In this document: positions 1 through 7,827 of the stretch, one piece after another
Numbering within the stretch: position 1 is the stretch's first letter
Layout: every line of letters starts with the position of its first letter
Assembly (NCBI GenBank): GCA_903835185.1
Contig: CAILLX010000043.1
Coordinates: 1-45,229, forward strand
DNA from: an uncultured bacterium
GTDB lineage: Bacteria; Cyanobacteriota; Vampirovibrionia; Obscuribacterales; Obscuribacteraceae
DNA: 45,229 nucleotides
Direction: 5' to 3'
Translations under genes and position numbers: made by a program
Notes under the pieces: generated by a model
The model's database searches: none
What the model was told of the DNA's origin: nothing
What the model saw: the letters and a program-made list of their open reading frames with translations, nothing else

Positions 1-41
1 AAACCCCACCAGTTGATGCTTGCAAGCAAAAAAAGGCCAAA

Positions 42-81
42 AAGTGCAAAAAGCGACCAGAAGAGGTCGCTTTTTGCACTT
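42..81. terminator. Bidirectional rho-independent terminator hairpin
   Basis: Two 17-nt arms (42-58 and 65-81) are perfect reverse complements around a 6-nt loop. The inner GC-rich stem gcgacc/ggtcgc is flanked by a run of A on the left and a run of T on the right, so the same element can end transcription coming from either side. No gene is visible between the left window edge and this element, so it probably closes a gene lying outside the window. Confidence 0.7.
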
Positions 82-762
82 GCTAAGATGGGGGTGGTCA
101 GGGCATGTCACAAAAGATCAACGACGCCCTGGACATCCCCTGGGGTTCCGCATGCTGGGATTCCGGCTGTCATCAATCGAGTCTCCTGTTTCCTAAAGGT
201 AGCTTGTCAATCTATAAGTCGTCCCGCCTCATCCACATTAGCATTCCTGAACAGCTCATGTTCGCCTCTTGTGATCGCTACTGCTATCACTCGAAGGAGG
301 GATGTACATCATGAGGCACGCTTGGCAAAGGAGCAATACATTTCTTAAGCAAAAACCGTTCAAAAAAATATTAATTACTTTCTCACGCCATTGGCAATGA
401 TTGACTGGTGCAGCCAGATAGCCAAATGATAATGTTTTGACATCTATTGCACTGCAAAATGGCAACTTGCTTTTAGCAGATTTCGCATCGTGTATGTTGC
501 AAATTCTTTACACGTTTCCCGAGTTGAGAGATGTGCATTATTGCAGCAGACACATCATGACCAGACGTGATAACAACCGCGCGCATATCATATTTTTCCG
601 TCCTAAGGGATGAAGTATATATCCACAAGATATGGAAGCACAAACCGAAACATAACTTGCCTGAGATGCAGAAGATAGAAAAGATTTCTCAAAAAAGCTG
701 TCACAAGAGATAATGCAGGCAAGTCCCGCAACTAAACAAAAAATATAAAAGTGGGTTCAATC
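82..762. other. Long gene-poor stretch upstream of the cation transporter
   Basis: I see no recognisable protein in about 680 bases. Short open frames exist, for example 105-314 and 311-400 on the plus strand. The second encodes a 29-residue basic peptide and has a good AAGGAGG at 294-300, ten bases before its ATG, but its sequence resembles nothing I know. An exact TTGACA-like hexamer near 436 lacks a matching -10 box. Treat this as non-coding or decayed sequence unless conservation shows otherwise. Confidence 0.4.
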
Positions 763-1446
763 ATGCTAAGTAGTCCAAATAGCGATCACAACTCCAATAA
801 GAGGCAACTGCTCAGGAGAGCACTGTATTTACAGGGAGGCAGTATCGCCTGGAACATCATCGAGGGTATCTTGGCTATTGCAGCAGGTTGCGGAGCACGG
901 TCTGTTGTGCTCATAGGCTTTGGAGTCGACTCATTGATAGAGACGGCCAGTGCAGGCATTGTCGGACATCGCCTTTGGGAAGAGTTTATTGGCAAAGTAG
1001 ATAAAAATGTAGAAGGGCTGGAGAAGAGAGCTGCCAAAGTGTCCGGAGCTCTATTGCTTCTTCTGGCAGTATATATAACGATAGATTCAATCCTGCAGCT
1101 TACAGGTGTAATCCAGAAAGCAGAAGGGAGTGTTCTGGGTATTGCAGTAGCTGGCATAGCGCTTATGCTGATGCCAGCTCTGGCACAAGCCAAACTTAAA
1201 ATTGCAGAGCGCATAGGCAGCAAAGCTCTGAAGGTTGATGCTATGGAATCGGTTTGTTGCGCCTGGCTGTCCTTGGCTACATTATTAGGTTTAATACTAA
1301 ACGCTACTTTGTCCTGGTGGTGGGCAGATCCTGTAGCTGGTCTGGTAATTGTACCGCTACTTGTGCGCGAAGCGCTGGAAGGACTCACGAGCAAAGAATG
1401 TTGCTGCAGTTGCAGTAAAGTTGCTGATACACCAGCAAATCTCTAG
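763..1446 (+). CDS. Cation diffusion facilitator-type membrane protein (transmembrane domain only)
   Basis: A 227-residue, strongly hydrophobic protein with about five to six membrane segments. The stretch GFGVDSLIE, preceded by a GxxxxSxxL-type helix, matches the metal-binding second helix of the short CDF-like cation transporters, in which a conserved Asp sits in the membrane. A second polar helix near residue 165 (VDAMES) carries another Asp. There is no cytoplasmic C-terminal domain of classical CDF proteins; the chain ends with a Cys cluster (CCCSC), which suggests metal binding. I chose ATG 763; an in-frame GTG at 751 would add four residues, and neither has a strong ribosome site. Its 3' end faces the response regulator gene 12 bases away. 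Substrate ion unknown. Confidence 0.7.
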   Translation: MLSSPNSDHNSNKRQLLRRALYLQGGSIAWNIIEGILAIAAGCGARSVVLIGFGVDSLIETASAGIVGHRLWEEFIGKVDKNVEGLEKRAAKVSGALLLLLAVYITIDSILQLTGVIQKAEGSVLGIAVAGIALMLMPALAQAKLKIAERIGSKALKVDAMESVCCAWLSLATLLGLILNATLSWWWADPVAGLVIVPLLVREALEGLTSKECCCSCSKVADTPANL

Positions 1447-1458
1447 AATTGCCAGGCA

Positions 1459-2157
1459 TCAGTTAACCTTCAGCCTGTAGCCAACACCTGGCTCTGTAAT
1501 AAGATATTGCGGCTGAGCAGGATCTTCTTCAAGTTTGCGCCGCAAGGCACCCATGTAGACCCTAAGGTAGTGGCCTTCTTTTGCATAACCCGGTCCCCAG
1601 ACGTTGCGAAGCAAAGACTGTTGAGTAACCAGCCCACCGGCATTCTTTATGAGCTCTTGCAACAACTTATACTCAATAGGAGTGAGGTGAACCTCCACAT
1701 CGTCCACAAAAACCAGGTGCTTTGAGATATCAACACGCAACTTACCTGCAGTAAAGATAGTCTCATAACAACTATCTGACCGAGCAGCACAGTTTCGCAA
1801 AGCAACTCTCATTCTCGCCAGTAGCTCCTGCACACCAAAAGGCTTAGTGAGATAATCATCTGCCCCCATATCCAGTGCTGCAACCTTGTCTGTCTCTTGT
1901 CCCCGACAGGAGAGAACTATAATTGGCACAGCAGACCACTCACGAATTCGCTGAGCTACTTCAGTACCATCAATGTCTGGCAACCCGAGATCAAGAATGA
2001 TGAGATCAGGTTTTTCCGAGGCTGCCATGGCAATCCCAAGCTCTCCTTCTGCTGCCTCAAGAGGCAGATAGCCGTGCTCTGCCAGAGAAACACGAAGGAA
2101 ACGCCTGATCTCAGGCTCATCTTCAACTATCAGTATTTTTTGTTGTGTCTGTGTCAT
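1459..2157 (-). CDS. kdpE: OmpR/KdpE-family response regulator
   Basis: A 232-residue two-domain regulator. The receiver domain (about 1-120) has the acidic pair E12/D13 in VEDEPE, the phosphoacceptor D56 in LDLGLPD, and K105 in the TKPF loop. A winged-helix DNA-binding domain follows (about 135-230) with the typical ending GVGYRL. The phrase MGADDYLTKPFG and the VPIIVLS strand are typical of KdpE. It lies three bases downstream of the sensor kinase gene on the same strand, so the two are co-transcribed and likely form one phosphorelay. The potassium-pump genes kdpFABC normally controlled by KdpE are not in this window, so the target is uncertain. The symbol reflects family resemblance only. 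Confidence 0.85.
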   Translation of the reverse strand: MTQTQQKILIVEDEPEIRRFLRVSLAEHGYLPLEAAEGELGIAMAASEKPDLIILDLGLPDIDGTEVAQRIREWSAVPIIVLSCRGQETDKVAALDMGADDYLTKPFGVQELLARMRVALRNCAARSDSCYETIFTAGKLRVDISKHLVFVDDVEVHLTPIEYKLLQELIKNAGGLVTQQSLLRNVWGPGYAKEGHYLRVYMGALRRKLEEDPAQPQYLITEPGVGYRLKVN

Positions 2158-2160
2158 TGA

Positions 2161-3798
2161 CTATCCACCTGCCTCAGGCTCCAGTTCCAGATCTACTCGT
2201 GGAGCTTCCCGCTTGATAGGAAGAGTAATGAGGAAGTTGACTCCAGTGCTGCTCATATTCTCAGCAAAAATCTGCCCTCCATGCGCCTGGACTATAGCCT
2301 TACATATTGCAAGTCCTAGTCCCACACCACAGCCGCTCAAAGTCTGCCTGCCGCGATAGAACTTCTCAAAGACTCTCACCTCATCTCCAAGCGGTAGTTG
2401 AGAGCCCGAATTAAAAACTTCAACTGAGAACAAGCTGCTTGTAGCATATGCTGTAATACGAATTTCATTGCCAGGATCAGAGTACTTGGCTGCATTGTCG
2501 AGCAGGTTAATAAACAGCTGCTCAATCAATGTTGGATCAATTTCAATGAGCGGAAGATCGCCAGGAAGTTTAGTGACAATACGATGCTTATTCAGTCGTT
2601 TTTCCACCCTGCTTATAGCTGCACCAACAACCTCCTCAAGGCTGTACCAGTCTGTTTTCAAATTGATGATTCCAGCTTGCAGTCTAGTCATATCAAGAAG
2701 GTTGCTTAAGAAGCGATTCAATCTCTCGGCTTCATCATAAATTGATTGAATCAGCTCTTTGGCTATTTCTCTGTTCATAGAATCAAAACTAGCAAGCAGG
2801 CTGCTGGCAGCACCAGTAATTGAAGAAAGAGGCGTGCGCAGATCATGAGAGACAGAACTGAGGAGAGCACTTCTCAAACGCTCTTGTTCAACCCGTAAAT
2901 TAGCTGCTTCTGTTGCCTGCCATAAAATGGCACGCTCAAGAGCTACTGCAGTATGGTTGGCAAATGCCAGCAAGAGATTCATCTGCGGCGGATCAAGATT
3001 AATTGCCTCGCTGCTGAGAAGTCCAAGCACACCGACTGCCTGTTGCGATGCGAGAAGCGGCAGGAAGAGTTCTGAGCAACTACCAGTTCCACTATGAGAG
3101 CGCCTAACAGCCTGCTTTAGATTAAAACATTCCTGTGCAGCTGCCACCATGTCAGCCTCCAGTGCCTGTTGCCCACTGGCAAGAGCAATCTTATCCCCTT
3201 CTCCATTAGGCAACCAGATAGCGGACTGGCAGTGAAACACCTCTCCAGCACGCCTACTTGCCAGACAAACAAGCTCATCGATAGCCGTAGTCGAAAGAAG
3301 ATCACGGCTCAAAAAATACTGAACCTCAGCTAGTCGTGCCTGCTCCTGAGCAAGCACAGCTCTGGCCCGTGTACGCGCAGGTAGTTCACTTATCAGGAGA
3401 GCGACTATAAGCAATGCACCAAGGCTGAAAAAGTAGCGACTATCTGAAGGAGCAAAAGCAAAGTATGGGGGAACGAAAAAATAGTCGAAGGAGGCAACAC
3501 CTATGATGGAAGCAAAAATAGCCGCACCTCTACTCATGGTGGTGGCACAATAAACAACACAGAGGAGGTAAAGCATAATCAAATTGGCAGTTGCATCTTG
3601 CCATTGAACGAGAAAACCAACTGCTGTAACTGTAGCAACAAGCAAGAATGCGGCTATATATTCCAACCAGTTAATTTTCAATTCTCTCCTTACCCAATTT
3701 CGCAGTGAAAGATCTTCAAATAATAGCTTACTCTCCGCGACCAGCTGAAAGCTGATCGCGGAGAGTTGGCCCATCACCCAATACAAACCCTTTTTCAC
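2161..3798 (-). CDS. kdpD: KdpD-like sensor histidine kinase lacking the KdpD N-terminal domain
   Basis: A 545-residue membrane sensor kinase. Four hydrophobic segments at about 46-140 form a DUF4118-type membrane unit, followed by a GAF-like region (about 160-290), the dimerisation/phosphoacceptor helix with H318 in SSVSHDLRTPL, and an ATPase domain with N, G1 (GCGVGLGLAI) and later boxes to about 525. Full KdpD proteins (near 900 residues) carry a further N-terminal KdpD/Usp sensory part, absent here, so potassium or c-di-AMP sensing cannot be assumed. The listed start is GTG 3798 with a poor ribosome site. Residues 10-23 are encoded by a large palindrome (3731-3765), so the true N terminus may lie downstream. 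It precedes the regulator gene by three bases. Confidence 0.85.
   Translation of the reverse strand: MKKGLYWVMGQLSAISFQLVAESKLLFEDLSLRNWVRRELKINWLEYIAAFLLVATVTAVGFLVQWQDATANLIMLYLLCVVYCATTMSRGAAIFASIIGVASFDYFFVPPYFAFAPSDSRYFFSLGALLIVALLISELPARTRARAVLAQEQARLAEVQYFLSRDLLSTTAIDELVCLASRRAGEVFHCQSAIWLPNGEGDKIALASGQQALEADMVAAAQECFNLKQAVRRSHSGTGSCSELFLPLLASQQAVGVLGLLSSEAINLDPPQMNLLLAFANHTAVALERAILWQATEAANLRVEQERLRSALLSSVSHDLRTPLSSITGAASSLLASFDSMNREIAKELIQSIYDEAERLNRFLSNLLDMTRLQAGIINLKTDWYSLEEVVGAAISRVEKRLNKHRIVTKLPGDLPLIEIDPTLIEQLFINLLDNAAKYSDPGNEIRITAYATSSLFSVEVFNSGSQLPLGDEVRVFEKFYRGRQTLSGCGVGLGLAICKAIVQAHGGQIFAENMSSTGVNFLITLPIKREAPRVDLELEPEAGG
3731..3765. repeat. 16-bp-arm palindrome inside the 5' end of the kinase gene
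   Basis: Arms 3731-3746 and 3750-3765 pair at 15 of 16 positions around a 3-nt loop. Read on the minus strand it encodes LSAISFQLVAES. Such QLSAISFQL-like peptides are what dispersed agctgaaagctga palindromes give when translated, so this looks like a REP-type mobile palindrome captured by, or just ahead of, the kinase frame. I see no second copy in the window. Confidence 0.6.
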
Positions 3799-3828
3799 TT
3801 ATTCTTTGTTTAAATAACCTCCATTCAA

Positions 3829-3893
3829 GACCCTGCGGACCGTCCCCGGAGTGCGACGATGCTCCGGAGACGCTCCCGCTAGGCGGCGCAGGT
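3829..3893. repeat. GC-rich structured palindromic element
   Basis: An inner hairpin pairs cgtccccggag (3841-3851) with ctccggagacg (3862-3872) at 10 of 11 positions. Outer bases gaccctgcgg (from 3829) are partly complementary to ggcgcaggtc (3884-3893), giving a stacked cruciform-like unit. There is no T tract on either side, so it is not a typical terminator. It overlaps the last codons and stop of the small ORF at 3879-4046 and lies just upstream of the kinase gene. It is either a REP-like repeat or a processing/attenuation structure between the two genes. Confidence 0.45.
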
Positions 3894-4046
3894 CAGCTGC
3901 CTGTTTCGCATGCGCCTAAGAGTTGATAAAGCATGCCAGCTTATATAAGGATTCTGATCATAGACAAGCACTTCAAGCAAGTGTCGTTCAACCGGTGCAC
4001 GCAGCACTAATCTCAGCTCCACACTATTAAGATCCAGCACGCTCAT
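3879..4046 (-). CDS. Small hypothetical protein, 55 residues, upstream of the sensor kinase
   Basis: This short ORF is supported mainly by its start: the minus-strand leader reads aagggaaggaatgaacc immediately before the ATG at 4046, a strong purine-rich ribosome site. The peptide begins MSVLDLNSVELRLVLRAP and continues with a region rich in Leu, Arg and Tyr; no signal peptide or membrane segment is visible. It is followed after 80 bases by the KdpD-like kinase on the same strand, with a GC-rich hairpin element overlapping its stop, so it could be the first gene of the kinase/regulator operon. I do not recognise the family. A leader peptide or a small accessory protein are both possible. Confidence 0.45.
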   Translation of the reverse strand: MSVLDLNSVELRLVLRAPVERHLLEVLVYDQNPYISWHALSTLRRMRNRQLTCAA

Positions 4047-4452
4047 GGTTCATTCCTTCCCTTAAGCTGTTCGCCTCAAGTGACATTGCTATCTAACCTC
4101 AATGAGGCGTAAAAGAGACGCAAAGATTTGCAGTGGTAGCGTAAAGAAAACGTCAAAACCAGCTTGTAATCATCCAGCTGCCGCGTCTCGGACACGGGCA
4201 ACAGGCAGACGTTAGTGAAGCCGCCCCCCCTTGAGATCATTGGAGGCTATGTGCCGATAATCTGTACCACTATCTCTCCCTGGCGCCCCCTGGTATCAAA
4301 ATCTAGAAGAACTATTTGTTGCCAGGTGTCGAGTACCAAAGCTCTCTTGATAAATGGAATTGTCAAACCCTAATATCTCTCAAGATATGATTCAATTTAG
4401 TCAATGTCGTCTTTCAATGCTAACCTAACAGGACGTCGCGTGGAGAATAAGA
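4047..4452. other. Divergent intergenic region
   Basis: This 400-base stretch separates the leftward small ORF/kinase/regulator group from the rightward secreted-protein gene and should carry promoters for both. I see no coding frame. A C-run near 4225 and an AT-rich stretch around 4370-4410 are the only compositional features. I could not assign convincing -35/-10 pairs. Confidence 0.3.
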
Positions 4453-5847
4453 ATGAGAAATCTACTGTTTAGACCGAGTCGGCCAATGATCTCCTTAGGA
4501 CTTTCCTTGCTGGCGCTGTCAAGTGTCAGTACTAGTCAAGTTCTTATACCAGCCGGTGCGCAAAACCAGGAAGCAAAAAATCAGGCACCACAGCCGGCAG
4601 CATCGTCAGACATCCAGAAGCTCCGTGATGAGATTCAGTTGAAGGCAATGGAAGAAGTCTCAGACAAGATAAGCCTTGTGTCCAGCGACTTGTATGCTGA
4701 GGCTAGCAAGGGCAATCCTGCAGCTTCCGAGCTCAGTCATCCACACAAGCAAGCAGCCAAACTTCTACCAGGTGGCGTGACCGCTGCTTCTGACATCTCC
4801 TGGTCAAGCAATCCCCAGCCAAGCCGAACCTGGTTGAACGTCTTTGCTTCTGAATTGGATAATTGGTTCCCTCTATTTACTGAAGAGATGTCCACGGTTC
4901 TTATTCCAGCAGACAAGCAAGCTGCCGTTGGAGACAAGTGGGACAAGATCCAGTCAGATCTGCAAGACGCGCAACAACAGCACGCGCAGTTGACGACGCT
5001 CCTTAGTGCTGATCCTTTTGACAGTGCAACTACAGCTGGTGCAGCCCGATCCTTGTATTTAAGAATGGAGGCTATGAAACAGCTGATCAGCAATATTTAT
5101 GAGGTTATCAGCGAAACCAATACAAGGATAGACAGTGTGCCGTCCACCTGGACTAAAGTAGGTGCACCAGAGGCACAGAGCACAACTACTGATCCTGTCA
5201 GTCACTCTGGTGTCACAGCTACTCAGCTACAAGGCGTGTCCAACAAATCGACTGCCGGATTGAGCGATCTGCATGAGTCCACTGTAAAAATGGCCCGCAC
5301 GTCACGTGAGTTAATTGGTGAGCTGGAGCGCTGGAATCTACTCTGGGGACAACCACCTGCAGATACAAGCAACTCAGGTATGCTGTGGGGTGGCGGACTG
5401 AGCAAAGAAGAGGTGCTCAGCCAGTACAGGAATCTTCCTCTTACAGTATTTACGTCACCTAACTATGTGAAGTTCTTCTCTTACCGCTTGCCACCACGCA
5501 AGAAATATCTGCTCATCTATACAAGACAGCTGGGACAACAGATAAACATACTGGCCAGAGCGCTCAATGAAATTGACCTGCCGGATGATTCAAAAGCATC
5601 TTGGTCCCCTGCCTGGGTGGAGATTCAAGACTTATCCAAAGATATGGCATCGCGCTACATCAACCTCTTGAATCTGATCGAGAATACCTCAGACGATCGT
5701 TTAAAAATGAATATCCGTGCCGACCAGCTTACATTTGGAGAGCCTATGGCTGCTGTCTATCAGGATGTGGATAAGATTGCTACTCTGCTCAAGCAGCTCA
5801 ATCAATCTTTGAAACAGCCAGGCAAACCGTCAGAAAAAGCTACATAG
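4453..5847 (+). CDS. Secreted protein of unknown function
   Basis: A 464-residue protein starting with a clear export signal: basic residues (MRNLLFRPSRP), a hydrophobic core (ISLGLSLLALSSVS) and a likely cleavage site near AGAQ at about residue 35. The mature part is mostly alpha-helical and polar with no cysteines. Possible helical-bundle segments lie at about 60-95, 160-230 and 260-300, and the region around 340-450 is rich in aromatic and charged residues (YRLPPRKKYLLIYTRQ). The start has GGAG seven bases upstream. No known domain or catalytic motif is recognisable. It is followed after about 160 bases by the RelA/SpoT-like gene, with no sign of co-transcription. An envelope or extracellular structural role is only a guess. 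Confidence 0.65.
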   Translation: MRNLLFRPSRPMISLGLSLLALSSVSTSQVLIPAGAQNQEAKNQAPQPAASSDIQKLRDEIQLKAMEEVSDKISLVSSDLYAEASKGNPAASELSHPHKQAAKLLPGGVTAASDISWSSNPQPSRTWLNVFASELDNWFPLFTEEMSTVLIPADKQAAVGDKWDKIQSDLQDAQQQHAQLTTLLSADPFDSATTAGAARSLYLRMEAMKQLISNIYEVISETNTRIDSVPSTWTKVGAPEAQSTTTDPVSHSGVTATQLQGVSNKSTAGLSDLHESTVKMARTSRELIGELERWNLLWGQPPADTSNSGMLWGGGLSKEEVLSQYRNLPLTVFTSPNYVKFFSYRLPPRKKYLLIYTRQLGQQINILARALNEIDLPDDSKASWSPAWVEIQDLSKDMASRYINLLNLIENTSDDRLKMNIRADQLTFGEPMAAVYQDVDKIATLLKQLNQSLKQPGKPSEKAT

Positions 5848-6005
5848 GAGCTACAATCCCCAACGAGTACTGCCAGCTTACTGAAACGGGACGAACATCT
5901 GCTGGATGGCAAAAAATTTGCTGCTACGTAATTCCCCCCTGGCAGCCAGATCAGTTATGACTTAAACTTACCTGAAAGATATAACTGGGAAACCCATACG
6001 CCCGA

Positions 6006-7445
6006 ATGTCTACTTCTGACAGTACCAAACGCCTACCGCCTGCCTTCGACGACGTTCGCGCCAGATTGGCGACAGACAAAAGTGGTGACGAGCCTAATGC
6101 CTTAGAAGAGCTAGCTCGTTCAGCCGCATATACTGCCATTCAATCTCCTGTGAATGGAGTCGTTCAGCTGTGTGACAAGCTGGTTGGGACTAAGCTACTC
6201 CCCAAAGTCCAGTTAATCGACCGTCCAGCTGACGCAACAATTCATTCATTAAACTGGTATGCACAGCAAACCGGCTCAGCTCTCGGGATGATGCCCTGGA
6301 TGATAGCATTGCACAGCCGGTTTGGCGGTGCTGCCAGCAGGGTGGCAACTGCCGGAACATTGACAGTAAGGCAAGGAATTGCTCTTGAATTACGCACCTC
6401 AGCGCTTACAGGACTGACTTACGGCGGCTTCTTAACCCCCACAGATGGGCGGGAGAAAGATCTTTTTCAGCATCTTGGTGCTCGCATTGCAAATGCCGGC
6501 AGCAGTGCTGCCACTTTTGCTACTCTCACCGGAACCAACCAGTGGCTAAGAAGCAATGGGCTCAAAAACGAGCTGGTTGCCGGGTTGATCTCCGGAGCTC
6601 CGGCCGGCGCAGTTGCTGCCCACACACATTCATTTCTTTCAGGCGAAGGCTTTGCAAAAGGTAGTGACTTGTGGGGATCAGTCTATAGTTTCTCAGTCAT
6701 CGGCGGCATTTTCGGAGCTGGCAGTCTACGCTTAGGCAAAGCTCATAAGGGTCTTACTGACAAGGGAGATCATCCGATTAATCCGATACCCGAGGCAGCT
6801 ACTTCTGAGGTGAAGATCAAGGTGCTCATGGATCTGTCACACGACAATGCACCAATAGCTAGAAAGTGGTTGCACAGAATTGATAAGCAGTTTGGTTCTC
6901 ATTCGACTATCAGCCATAAAACTCGTGAGGCCATTATAAGCAAGGTAGACCGGCGCTCTGTTCACGATAATCAGGACTGGTTCGATGTCGAACATGTTCA
7001 TGACGCATTTAGATTCAGGACCGTATTAAACGACCTGAAAGATTTGCCAGCACTAGTCACAATGCTTAAGGAAAGCCAGTTTACAGTGATTGATCCCGAA
7101 CCAGAGCTGCTGACACGACCAACTACGCGCGGCTGGCGCATGGCTTCTTTCATTTTACGAGCACCAAATGGACAACTGGTCGAATATCAAGTTATACCCA
7201 GAGAAGTGTATGACCTGAGCCTCAACGAGCACAACGAATACAAGAGTTATAGAGACATTAACGTGGAAACAGCGGCTCCAGAAGAGCTAGAAGCCCGCCG
7301 GAAAGCCTATGCAAATGCACGCAAAGGTTATTTTGCTGCCTGGGACAAATACTTGGATCGGACAGGACAGACAAATCATGATGTTGAAGCAATAGTCAGG
7401 TCAGCAAAAGGAACGCTTAAAGAAAGAAGTTCTGTATGGTTTTAA
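6006..7445 (+). CDS. Protein with a hydrophobic middle and a RelA/SpoT-like C-terminal domain
   Basis: A 479-residue protein in two halves. Residues about 90-245 are rich in Gly, Ala and small hydrophobics (GAPAGAVAAH, VIGGIFGAG) and could insert into a membrane. Residues about 285-420 show the order of motifs of the (p)ppGpp-synthetase fold: a Ser/Lys/Arg helix (HSTISHKTREAIISK), D333-A-FRFR where synthetases have D-x-x-G-R, G-W-R at 376-378 where they have G-Y-R, E393-Y-Q where they have the catalytic E-I-Q, and an H-x-x-Y at 409-412. There is no hydrolase, TGS or ACT domain. This arrangement is reminiscent of toxic small alarmone synthetases or polymorphic toxin tips; activity is not established. 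Its last 10 bases overlap the next ORF. Confidence 0.5.
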   Translation: MSTSDSTKRLPPAFDDVRARLATDKSGDEPNALEELARSAAYTAIQSPVNGVVQLCDKLVGTKLLPKVQLIDRPADATIHSLNWYAQQTGSALGMMPWMIALHSRFGGAASRVATAGTLTVRQGIALELRTSALTGLTYGGFLTPTDGREKDLFQHLGARIANAGSSAATFATLTGTNQWLRSNGLKNELVAGLISGAPAGAVAAHTHSFLSGEGFAKGSDLWGSVYSFSVIGGIFGAGSLRLGKAHKGLTDKGDHPINPIPEAATSEVKIKVLMDLSHDNAPIARKWLHRIDKQFGSHSTISHKTREAIISKVDRRSVHDNQDWFDVEHVHDAFRFRTVLNDLKDLPALVTMLKESQFTVIDPEPELLTRPTTRGWRMASFILRAPNGQLVEYQVIPREVYDLSLNEHNEYKSYRDINVETAAPEELEARRKAYANARKGYFAAWDKYLDRTGQTNHDVEAIVRSAKGTLKERSSVWF

Positions 7446-7657
7446 GACATATCCTGGCAGCAAGATCAGCGCAAGGAGAGATATTTCTCTTTGACGAAAC
7501 AGATAATTTTGTAGCTTCATTTAAGAATGGCGCCTGGTGTGCAAAGCAGCTCTTCCGATTTTCCGAACTGGATGACAATTTTAGACCAATTGAGGAAGAC
7601 AGCGAGATCTTGCAGCTCATTAATGAGGCTCGCAGAGCGTTGAGCAACAGCGTTTAG
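7436..7657 (+). CDS. Small acidic protein overlapping the RelA/SpoT-like gene; candidate partner
   Basis: A 73-residue ORF whose ATG lies inside the last codons of the upstream gene (ATGGTTTTAA joins start and stop), the geometry of translational coupling. An AAAGAAG purine stretch precedes the ATG by about six bases. After a short basic start the peptide is acidic (FSELDDNFRPIEEDSEI) with a predicted C-terminal helix. I do not recognise the family. Small size, acidity and coupling are what an antitoxin or immunity protein would show, but a regulatory subunit or a chance ORF remain possible. An open coding-like frame continues in the +1 frame to 7778, so a frameshifted longer gene is another option. 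Confidence 0.45.
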   Translation: MVLRHILAARSAQGEIFLFDETDNFVASFKNGAWCAKQLFRFSELDDNFRPIEEDSEILQLINEARRALSNSV

Positions 7658-7827
7658 CAATTCAGCTCCAACAATTGCTCATGTGGATGACAATTTAGTG
7701 ACTGCTGCTGCCTGGACAGGACATCCTGCCTGGATGCGCAACTTTCTCCAGCTCTTAGGCACCAGGATAGTGGTGTGAACCAATTAACTGATGAACAATT
7801 GCAGGATGCCAGGCAATGCCTTGTAGC

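Noticed and set aside
13..348. Open frame of 111 codons near the left edge
   Set aside because: It runs through the terminator hairpin, has an unusual Ser/Arg/Cys-rich composition and no ribosome site.
786..1394. Long minus-strand frame opposite the cation transporter gene
   Set aside because: It lies wholly antisense to a clear membrane protein and reads as Ser/Pro/Ala-rich shadow sequence.
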